A DNA stretch of 48,364 bases from Dehalococcoidia bacterium (GTDB lineage Bacteria; Chloroflexota; Dehalococcoidia; Lucifugimonadales; UBA3495), in the NCBI GenBank assembly GCA_022823505.1, contig JAJEIA010000144.1:1-48364 (forward strand), read 5' to 3'. The notes beneath the pieces are model-generated. The model was not told where the DNA came from. It did not search any database and saw only the letters and a program-made list of their open reading frames with translations. Positions 42,419 through 48,364 of the stretch are shown here, piece after piece. A program made the position numbers and the translations under genes. Numbering within the stretch: position 1 is the first letter of the stretch; every line of letters begins with the position of its first letter.

Positions 42419-43804
42419 CTAGGCGACGGACTCCTCGTAGCGCTGCAATTCGTCGAATCGCATCAGGTTGTCACGGAAATAGAGGTGAAAGCTGCCAGTG
42501 GGCCCATGTCGGTGCTTGGCCACGATCAGCTCCACCAGGTTGCGCGGGTATGGTTGACCCGGCGCGTGCTGCTCCCACTCCTCCTCGGTGAAGTTGCGGT
42601 CCTCCCGGTAGAGGAAGGTCACCACGTCGGCGTCCTGCTCGATGCTGCCGCTGTCGCGCAGGTCGGAAAGCTGCGGGCGATGGCCCGGCCGGTTCTCCAC
42701 CACCCGGCTCAGCTGCGAGCAGGTGAACACCGGCACGTTCAGGTCCCGCGCCATGCCTTTCAGCGACCGCGAAATCTCGCTGATCTCCTGCACCCGATTT
42801 TCGCCGTATCCCTGCCGCCGGCCCCCGCCCTGGATCAATTGCAAGTAGTCGACCACCAGGAAATCCAGCCCGTGCTCCAGCTGCAACCGTTGGGCCTTGC
42901 TCCGCATGTCCATGGTGGTCTGGAACGGCGTGTCGTCAATGAAAACAGGCAGGCCAGAGAGCAGTCCCACCGCGTCGGAGATCACGTTCTGTTCATTCTC
43001 CGACAGCAGTCCAAGGCGCAGCCGGTGGGAGTCGACACCCGATTCCGCGACCAGCATCCGCATGGCCACCTGCTCACGGCTCATTTCCAGGCTGAAAATC
43101 CCGCAGGTCTGGCCGGATTTCGCCGCGTGGGTGCAGATGTTGAGGGCCAGGCTGCTCTTGCCCAGGCCCGGCCGCGCCCCGACGATCAGCAGGTCGGAAC
43201 GCTGCATCCCGCCCAGCAGGCTGTCAAAGTCGCTGTACCCGCTCTGCAGGGGAGGTTCGTCGGTAAGCGATACGTCCCCGATGTCTCCCTGCAGGTAAAC
43301 GTCCAGCACCGAGCTCAGCGGTATGAAGCCCCGGTCGTCGGCGGCGGGACGCACGCCGAAGAGCACTTCCACCGACTGACGCATCGCCTCGTCGACGTTC
43401 GAACTCTCGTCGAACCCCAGCTCGGATATGCGGTTCCCCGCCTCGATGATTCTCCGCTTGGCCGCCGTCTCGGCGACGATCGCGGCGTAATGCTCGACGT
43501 TGACCGAGGTCGGAGTGCCGGTGATGAGTTGTCCCAGATAGGGTAGCCCGCCCACTTGCTCCAGGCGCCCCTGGGTTTGCAGCTCCCGGGCCACCGTGAT
43601 TTGGTCGATGGCCTCTTGACGCAAGAATACGGCGAGGATCGCGGAAAAGCAGAACTGGTGCCGGGCCCGGTGAAAGTCCTCGGGCTTGATCAGCGGCGTG
43701 ACCCGGTACAGGGCGTCGCCGTCGATGAGCAGCGCGCCGAGAACCGCCGCCTCGGCCTCAAGGTCGTGGGGCAACTGCCGTTCGCTGTACGGGTCGGCAA
43801 CCAC
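42419..43804 (-). CDS. dnaB: Replicative DNA helicase DnaB
   Basis: DnaB (461 aa) has the N-terminal domain starting LPHDLEAEAAVLGALLIDGDAL and the RecA-like C-terminal domain. The Walker A is VGARPGLGKSSLALN, the catalytic Glu is in GIFSLEMSREQ, Walker B is FLVVDYLQLIQGGGR, and the arginine-finger region is KHRHGPTGSFHLYF. The length is normal and no intein is present. It lies downstream of rplI, the common rplI-dnaB order. Confidence 0.97.
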   Translation of the reverse strand: MVADPYSERQLPHDLEAEAAVLGALLIDGDALYRVTPLIKPEDFHRARHQFCFSAILAVFLRQEAIDQITVARELQTQGRLEQVGGLPYLGQLITGTPTSVNVEHYAAIVAETAAKRRIIEAGNRISELGFDESSNVDEAMRQSVEVLFGVRPAADDRGFIPLSSVLDVYLQGDIGDVSLTDEPPLQSGYSDFDSLLGGMQRSDLLIVGARPGLGKSSLALNICTHAAKSGQTCGIFSLEMSREQVAMRMLVAESGVDSHRLRLGLLSENEQNVISDAVGLLSGLPVFIDDTPFQTTMDMRSKAQRLQLEHGLDFLVVDYLQLIQGGGRRQGYGENRVQEISEISRSLKGMARDLNVPVFTCSQLSRVVENRPGHRPQLSDLRDSGSIEQDADVVTFLYREDRNFTEEEWEQHAPGQPYPRNLVELIVAKHRHGPTGSFHLYFRDNLMRFDELQRYEESVA

Positions 43805-43872
43805 GGCGTACCGGTCCTCTGTGTTGCAGCCGCATCAGGAATATCTGCGGCCCAATGGCGGCCAGGGGCGAT

Positions 43873-44322
43873 CTATTCTTCCACGGCCGCGATGACGTTG
43901 ATGGTCGCCCGAATCTCGCTGGACAGGTTCAGCACCACCTCGTATTCTCCGGGCTCACGGATCGGCTCGACGTTGTTGGTGATGCGACGGTCGATGTCGC
44001 GCTCCAGCGTCTCACCGACGGCATCCGCGATCCTGGCCCCGCTGATTGCGCCATAGTAGCGGCCGGTGGGGGTGATCCGGCCCGGGATGGTGACCGTCAG
44101 GTTGTCCAGCGCCTCGGCCAGTTCTTCCACGACCTGCGTTTCCCGCGCCCGCTGCTGGTCGCCCTCGACCTTGATCTTGTCCAGGCGCTTCATCGTCTCG
44201 TCGGTGGCGATTTCCGCCAATCCCTTGGGCAGCAGGTAGTTCCGCGCGTAACCGCGCGAGACACGTTTCACCTCGCCAGCCCGGGCCTGGTCGGGAACGT
44301 CGTGCAGGAACAGCATCATCAT
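43873..44322 (-). CDS. rplI: 50S ribosomal protein L9
   Basis: L9 (149 aa) starts with three possible Met codons (MMMLFLHDVPDQARAGEVKRVSRGYARNYLLPKGLAEIAT) and shows the family's conserved GYARNYLLPKGLA segment, the long central helix and the C-terminal domain. It is followed 68 nt later by dnaB. A TATAAT lies upstream on the same strand. Confidence 0.96.
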   Translation of the reverse strand: MMMLFLHDVPDQARAGEVKRVSRGYARNYLLPKGLAEIATDETMKRLDKIKVEGDQQRARETQVVEELAEALDNLTVTIPGRITPTGRYYGAISGARIADAVGETLERDIDRRITNNVEPIREPGEYEVVLNLSSEIRATINVIAAVEE

Positions 44323-44413
44323 GGGAGGGCCCTCTCTATTATTGCGGCAGCCGGCAGGCTAAGTCGGTCCAGGCCGGCATCGGGATCTGACGGGCTGCAA
44401 GTTTAGGAGCAAT

Positions 44414-44419
44414 ATTATA
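44414..44419 (-). promoter_or_regulatory. -10-like TATAAT upstream of rplI-dnaB
   Basis: A perfect TATAAT on the minus strand lies about 92 nt upstream of rplI. The -35 position reads TGCCGC, a poor match. The whole divergent gap 44323-44684 (362 bp) also holds the inverted repeat at 44484-44550. Confidence 0.4.
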
Positions 44420-44483
44420 GACCATTCGAGTTTCGGGCGGCACGCCTTGCTGTCACCGTGGCAAGTCCTTGTAGGGCCATTTT

Positions 44484-44550
44484 CAGAAGCAGGATTTCCC
44501 GGATTTTGAGATTTCCAGGATGTTCATAAATCCCGAAAATCCTGCTTCTG
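44484..44550. repeat. Long inverted repeat (CAGAAGCAGGATTT arms)
   Basis: Arms 44484-44497 and 44537-44550 are perfect inverses of 14 bp, and pairing can extend inward with few mismatches through CGGGATT-like sequence. This motif class (CAGGATTT with CAGGATG) is a common dispersed bacterial repeat. It separates divergent rplI and tenA. Confidence 0.75.
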
Positions 44551-44684
44551 ACAGTTCCCGCCAGGATGGACTTTGCACCAGCCCCGTGTCACCGGAGATG
44601 CCGATTCGGCACAGCGATCTCGCCGTCCCGCTCGTGCGTTAGAATGGGCCGCAACCAGACCCACGCCATCACCGGAGGAACCTC

Positions 44685-45350
44685 ATGTCTTTCTGCGACG
44701 AGATCGAGCGGGAGTCCCAGCAACAACGCGACGCCATGGCCTTCCATCCATTCGTGCAGGGCATCGGCGACGGAACGCTACCCCTGGACCGGTTCAAGCA
44801 CTTCATCACCCAGGACTACGTCTATCTCATCGATTTCGCCCGCGTCCTCGCTCTCGCCTCGGCCAAGGCGCCGGACCTGCCAGCCATGTCCTGGTTCGCC
44901 CGCGCCGTCGACTACATCCTGAACACCGAAATGGACCTGCACCGTTCGTACTGCGCCCAGTTCGGCATCACCGAAGCCGAGCTTGACGCCACCCGGCACG
45001 CGCCAACCTGCTATTCCTACACCAGTTACCTGCTCCGCGTCGCCCATCAGGGCACCTTCGGCGAAGTCGTCGCGGCCGTGCTGCCCTGCATCTGGGGATA
45101 CTGGCGCGTCGGCGAACGCCTGGCCGACCAGGGCCTGCCGGACCACGCCGGCTACGCGCAGTGGATCCAGATGTACGCCGCCGCCGAGCAACAGTCGGTC
45201 GCAGAGGAATGTCGCGCAATCTGCGATCGCATCGCCGCCACGGCCGGGTCTGCCGAGATCGCCGCGATGAAAGAGGCCTACATCACCTGCACGCGCTACG
45301 AGCAGGCCTTCTGGGAGATGGGTTGGACGCTGGAGGACTGGCCGGTATAG
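44685..45350 (+). CDS. tenA: TenA family thiaminase II (aminopyrimidine aminohydrolase)
   Basis: TenA (221 aa) salvages pyrimidine from degraded thiamine. Family features are FHPFVQGIGDGTLPLDRFKHFITQDYVYLIDFARVLAL, the catalytic Cys region YTSYLLRVAHQGTFGEVVAAVLPCIWGYWRVGERL, and the C-terminal Glu region TRYEQAFWEMGWTLEDWP. GGAGGAA lies 6-12 nt before the ATG. No thiamine-pyrophosphate riboswitch is visible upstream, so it is not controlled by the usual THI box here. Confidence 0.93.
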   Translation: MSFCDEIERESQQQRDAMAFHPFVQGIGDGTLPLDRFKHFITQDYVYLIDFARVLALASAKAPDLPAMSWFARAVDYILNTEMDLHRSYCAQFGITEAELDATRHAPTCYSYTSYLLRVAHQGTFGEVVAAVLPCIWGYWRVGERLADQGLPDHAGYAQWIQMYAAAEQQSVAEECRAICDRIAATAGSAEIAAMKEAYITCTRYEQAFWEMGWTLEDWPV

Positions 45351-45394
45351 CCTGATCGCGAGTCGGAGCGTTCCGCCGGGGCAGTTGGCTGGCC

Positions 45395-45469
45395 TGGTCG
45401 GGGTGGGCAGATTCGAACTGCCGATCTCCTGCTCCCAAAGCAGGCGCCTTGCCGCTAGGCCACACCCCG
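45395..45469 (-). tRNA. tRNA-Pro (anticodon UGG)
   Basis: The minus strand folds as a full cloverleaf: acceptor CGGGGTG/CACCCCG, D arm GCCTAGCGGCAAGGC, anticodon arm CCTGC-TTTGGGA-GCAGG with TGG at positions 34-36, variable AGATC, and T arm GGCAG-TTCGAAT-CTGCC. The discriminator A and an encoded CCA follow (45395-45398). The gene ends 44 nt from the tenA stop, facing it. Confidence 0.93.
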
Positions 45470-45894
45470 ATCCTCGCACCCCTGATCGGCCCGGCGATCC
45501 GAAAAAGTACCCCCAAGCATACCATACTGCGAACTTTCCGCTGGGAGGTGGCACTATGATCGCCAACCGGCTTTGCCACCAAAGATTGCGCCTGAATCCA
45601 TAATTGGCGTTCTTGGCAAAAACCAAAGGGAATCTAGCCCTGTCCCTGGTCGCTTTGAGCAAAGACGTTGAGGCCTGTTCATACTTTGCATCTGCCACCG
45701 CATTGGACAAAAACCAGACCATTCGTGATTAGGGTCGCTTCGGCGTTGTAATCAGCCCAATCATAGTCCTAGCACAGAACCCTACAGGCAGAATGTGTGT
45801 GGGTCGATTCGGTGCCGATTGGTATCCAGTATGAAGCCCTCTTCAACCCGGTGAGGGCTTCATTTTCGTCTCGCGTCGGATTCGCCAAAGCTAC
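45470..45894. other. 425-bp region between tRNA-Pro and the 255-aa gene
   Basis: No credible gene is present. The only structure seen is the 11-bp stem at 45831-45863. The composition is more A/T-rich than the surrounding core genome, like the accessory genes beyond it. Confidence 0.6.
45831..45863. terminator. Hairpin terminator-like element after the accessory gene
   Basis: ATGAAGCCCTC and GAGGGCTTCAT form an 11-bp stem with an 11-nt loop, 32 nt beyond the stop of the minus-strand 255-aa gene. On the plus strand it is followed by TTTCG; on the minus strand no T-run follows, so termination there would rely on the stem alone. Confidence 0.5.
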
Positions 45895-46662
45895 TCAACC
45901 CTCCAAGGTGGGGAAATCCGAGAGGTTTATGCGCGGCAGTTCTTGGCCGGCGTCCCCTGAGAGTTGCGCCAGCCGGATGATGAGACGGGTAATCGCCTGC
46001 GTCAGGAACGACGTTTCTTGCGAACTGAGCTCGGTGTCGGCACCCTCGGCTTTGCGTGCCTGCGGCCCGCCTTTCTTGGTGGAGAGGTACCCAATCTTGC
46101 CAAGCACCTCCGGATCGATGTTACATCTGCGTGCCGCCTCACGACGGCCTCCGAATTTTCCCTCAAGCACTGTGAGGCAGAAGTAGGACATGGTGGTCAA
46201 CGGTTCGTGCCCCTGGCGGTATCCCATTAGCCGCGTATGCATGGTTTTGACGTCCGGGTCGTGTATGTTCATCGGGTTATCCGATGGCGGCTCTGGATAT
46301 TGTCCGGACACCCGGAAGGAGAATTCGTCGCTGATCAGCAGTGTTTCGTGGATGGTGAACGTCACGACGCCGGGGGTCGGGTTCCGGTCAATGATGACTG
46401 GTTGCCCGTACCTCAGGTTGAACCGACCGGGCCCTGATCTCAGAGACGATTCAAACTCCCATCGGTCAATGAAGGGTTGGACAGTTGCTCGAGCGCTTTC
46501 CTCGGTTGAGAAGTGCTCCATCATCTCGAACCGGGCTTCACGGTTATCAACCGTGAGGCGAAAAACTGGACAGTCGAAATGCAAAGGAATGGCGTTGTCG
46601 TAATCGATTGAATCGTCGTGCTCTACGATGTAGACTAACGCCTCGATGTGTGGATCGTTCAT
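45895..46662 (-). CDS. Uncharacterised 255-aa protein downstream of the Argonaute gene
   Basis: I do not recognise this protein. The N-terminal ~150 residues look like a beta-rich domain: IEALVYIVEHDDSIDYDNAIPLHFDCPVFRLTVDNREARFEMMEHF, later VTFTIHETLLISDEFSFRVSG. The C-terminal part is helical: MHTRLMGYRQGHEPLTTMSYFCLTVLEGKFGGRREAARRCNIDPEVLGKIGYLSTKKG, then SFLTQAITRLIIRLAQLSGD. That second part could be a helical sensor/HEPN-type domain, but no clear catalytic pair is seen. There is no APAZ-like region I can identify. It follows the Argonaute by 118 nt on the same strand, so co-expression is likely. Confidence 0.65.
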   Translation of the reverse strand: MNDPHIEALVYIVEHDDSIDYDNAIPLHFDCPVFRLTVDNREARFEMMEHFSTEESARATVQPFIDRWEFESSLRSGPGRFNLRYGQPVIIDRNPTPGVVTFTIHETLLISDEFSFRVSGQYPEPPSDNPMNIHDPDVKTMHTRLMGYRQGHEPLTTMSYFCLTVLEGKFGGRREAARRCNIDPEVLGKIGYLSTKKGGPQARKAEGADTELSSQETSFLTQAITRLIIRLAQLSGDAGQELPRINLSDFPTLEG

Positions 46663-46780
46663 TTCGATTTCCTTGCCGGACCGGACGTGTTTAGCAGGTT
46701 AAGCAGGGCCCATCCGCTGCTGCACCCGGGATCAACGTATCTTACACGACTGCGAGAGTTACAGTACCGCGTTCGGGCGA

Positions 46781-48202
46781 CTACATGAAGAAGCGGAACT
46801 GGTAGGGTATGCGGCTCAAGTTCGGCATATGCTTTATGACACGCGCCAACACCTTGGCGTACGAGATCGTGACTGGCAGATTGTCATACAGGGAGTCGTT
46901 GTTCCAATTCATTTTGGTCAGTCCAAGAATTGCCTGAGCGGTAGCGTCCCAGGACCCGTGCCCGGCGTGGCGTGTCAAAAGCAATGGCCTGGGCGTACTA
47001 GCCGCTCCTTTGAAAAAAGCCCGATTGGGCGATATTCCCCGGACATCCCCGTGCGTCCACAGTAGTGCGTCATAGTGCCGTAGCGCAGCTAAAGTACCTC
47101 GGTCAATTGGGAATCGAGCCGGGCTCATCCTAGACGTTCTTCGATCTATGTCGTACTTGACCCCACGCCACGCGATATCTTCGGAGATCTGCACCAAATC
47201 TACCGCTTCACACAAATGGAGAGCCTCCATGCACCCGGCAATCTCCTCTCTTTTGAAATCGGTAGTCTTATGGACCATGACCTTCTTGGGATATCTGCCC
47301 GCGTGGCGACGCCGATATAGGTCCATGGACCGGGCCATCACCCTGAACATCTCATTTCTGGACAGGAACGGATTGTCCCTACGCATTTCAAATTCGTGAG
47401 CATCGTATGCGATGAATTCGATCCCGGCACCCGCTTCATCGAAAATTTGGCTGCAACAGGTGATAAACCTCGGACCATCCACAGACTGTGGACGCATGGC
47501 GTAGGAAATCCCGATGTGGGCGATATCAGGGTCTGCTCCTGCCAGTTTCCACGGAACGCCGCCTGCTTTGGCATAAAGCGCCAACCCAAGGCGCCACATC
47601 ACGCTGGCCCGGCATGAATAGGCCATCGCTCCGGTTTCGTTGATGACCTGGATAGGAATGCCGAGCGTGGCAGTGATGGCTTTCAGGTAGTCATGGAGGT
47701 CGAAGTCGTCCTCGTCAGACCCCTTAAACCCGGGATCCCAACTGTTGGGCAGATAAACCAGAACGATATCGAAATCGGTCCGAGCGGATCGGAGTTGGTG
47801 GATTGCCCGAACCAAGTGCTCCGCCAGGACAGTGTGAGGCGTCCCTGATTCTCGAACTTCGAGATCTATCGAAGGGTCCAGTTCTATATCACAGTTCCCT
47901 CCTGCCAAGTCTAACCTGGCGCGAAAGACTTCCTCAAAACCAGGCCAAATTGGCAGATATTCCGGCCGTTCCCGCGGCCTCTGCTCTACGGCCAATTCAT
48001 CCACGAAATGGCGCAGCCGAGCTCCGCCTCCATGCGGAGCGATAGTCGCAATTTTGACTGGTGCGGGCAGCAACCCTGATGAGATTGGACCGTGTCTGAG
48101 CAACCCTCGCAGAGGGTGGATATCGGTATCCGACGTTCCATTGGGATGAAACGTCAGCATCGGCTCCGGAAACTGGATGTGCGGCGCAAGTTCTCTGTTC
48201 AT
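46781..48202 (-). CDS. Short prokaryotic Argonaute (MID-PIWI, catalytically inactive)
   Basis: The 473-aa protein has the short-pAgo layout. N-terminal PEPMLTFHPNGTSDTDIHPLRGLLRHGPI matches the family opening. The MID pocket residues appear in LHDYLKAITATLGIPIQVINE and LALYAKAGGVPWKLAG (Lys, Gln, Lys). The PIWI begins IAHIGISYAM and continues SQIFDEAGAGIEF, KKVMVHKTTDF and ILGLTKMNWNND, ending RIPYQFRFFM. The catalytic tetrad is lost (Ser in IGIS, Thr in HKTT where Asp is expected), typical of short pAgos that act as guide-directed sensors. ATG 48202 has GGAG 9 nt upstream; the frame also runs to 48346, but that part overlaps an IS-like end. The usual APAZ effector is not visible and would lie upstream. 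Confidence 0.85.
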   Translation of the reverse strand: MNRELAPHIQFPEPMLTFHPNGTSDTDIHPLRGLLRHGPISSGLLPAPVKIATIAPHGGGARLRHFVDELAVEQRPRERPEYLPIWPGFEEVFRARLDLAGGNCDIELDPSIDLEVRESGTPHTVLAEHLVRAIHQLRSARTDFDIVLVYLPNSWDPGFKGSDEDDFDLHDYLKAITATLGIPIQVINETGAMAYSCRASVMWRLGLALYAKAGGVPWKLAGADPDIAHIGISYAMRPQSVDGPRFITCCSQIFDEAGAGIEFIAYDAHEFEMRRDNPFLSRNEMFRVMARSMDLYRRRHAGRYPKKVMVHKTTDFKREEIAGCMEALHLCEAVDLVQISEDIAWRGVKYDIDRRTSRMSPARFPIDRGTLAALRHYDALLWTHGDVRGISPNRAFFKGAASTPRPLLLTRHAGHGSWDATAQAILGLTKMNWNNDSLYDNLPVTISYAKVLARVIKHMPNLSRIPYQFRFFM

Positions 48203-48271
48203 GGTCCAGCTCTCCGCGATGCCCCATTCCTCGTCCCTAAACGAAAGACTGCATCTATCCCATCCCCTATC

Positions 48272-48364
48272 TGTCATTTGCCGCGGTCTTTGACCCAGTA
48301 AACCACGAAAATAACCAAGGTCTTTGACCCGTATTTCCGAGGTCATTGACCCACCTTGGGAGCC
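48272..48364. mobile_element. Probable IS21-family terminus (partial, at the window edge)
   Basis: From TGTCATTTGCCGCGG at 48272 the sequence contains three copies of GGTC[T/A]TTGACCC (48285-48296, 48319-48330, 48341-48352). Multiple short repeats of this GGTC/GACC type behind a TG...CA end are typical of IS21-family (istA/istB) transposon termini. The element would continue beyond 48364; no transposase is visible here, so the family call rests on the repeats alone. It lies 70 nt upstream of the Argonaute start and may have displaced or split the Argonaute operon. Confidence 0.5.

Noticed and set aside
42128-43546. 472-codon plus-strand frame over dnaB
   Set aside because: Antisense to a certain dnaB; no start signal or motif.
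44551-44684. TPP riboswitch before tenA
   Set aside because: No CTGAGA-type THI-box or matching helices in the leader.
45395-45469. tRNA-Pro as the integration site of the pAgo region
   Set aside because: The accessory genes lie at the 5' end of the tRNA, whereas integration normally uses the 3' end, and no repeated tRNA 3' end is seen.
48202-48346. Argonaute start at 48346 (521 aa)
   Set aside because: The extra 48 codons overlap the putative IS end and its 12-bp repeats; ATG 48202 has a good ribosome site and fits the family N-terminus.

Overview
This GC-rich window looks like a piece of a Chloroflexota chromosome, most likely the SAR202/Dehalococcoidia branch. That assignment is inferred from gene content: two luciferase-like flavin/F420 oxidoreductases, a giant Chlor_Arch_YYY (DUF2298) membrane protein, an 11-subunit Nuo complex without NuoEFG, DnaD/DnaC-type helicase loading next to dnaB and rplI, and family-typical intergenic palindromes. 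No rRNA gene is present to confirm it.

Layout. 1-5130 (minus): a tight run of oxidoreductases (two luciferase-like, one quinone-reductase-like, one D-2-hydroxyacid dehydrogenase) and a methyltransferase, with an overlapping HEPN/PaREP1-like pair inside it. 5372-6897 (plus): a polyamine pair, speD and an aminopropyltransferase that resembles thermospermine synthase (ACL5) more than ordinary SpeE. 6922-13418: small membrane proteins with Arg/Glu/Gly-rich tails, a thioesterase, trmD, an amidohydrolase, a TolB-like lipoprotein, a flavin-reductase-like protein, and a fusion of a CinA/PncC-like domain to a nicotinamide-nucleotide adenylyltransferase-like domain. 13415-25469: the nuoABCDHIJKLMN operon, behind a good promoter and interrupted by four small non-Nuo genes (two HicB-like proteins, a Uma2 nuclease, a Lys-rich protein with paired CxCxxC knuckles). 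25516-26729 (minus): a DUF6978/DUF1828 pair. 26965-29989: LOG-like protein, enolase and GAPDH. 30006-37191: a 1576-aa GT39/DUF2298 membrane protein, an HpcH/HpaI aldolase and a Gfo/Idh/MocA oxidoreductase. 37270-40248 (minus): a probable UGSC selenoprotein (in-frame TGA = Sec100) and its likely companion gene, separated by a 1.4-kb phage-like insert that carries an HNH protein, a 200-aa phage-type protein and an unusual field of GCCNN pentanucleotide repeats. 40333-44322 (minus): a tandem-duplicated DnaC/DnaI-like loader, a DnaD-like protein, dnaB and rplI. 44685-45469: tenA and tRNA-Pro(UGG). 45895-48364 (minus): an uncharacterised 255-aa protein downstream of a catalytically inactive short prokaryotic Argonaute, whose upstream side is cut by what looks like an IS21-family terminus at the window edge.

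Most notable: the selenoprotein operon split by the pentamer-repeat/HNH island; the short Argonaute with a non-canonical neighbour and an IS end where its usual partner would sit; the PncC-NMNAT fusion; the two-ATPase helicase loader; and the cargo genes embedded in the nuo operon.
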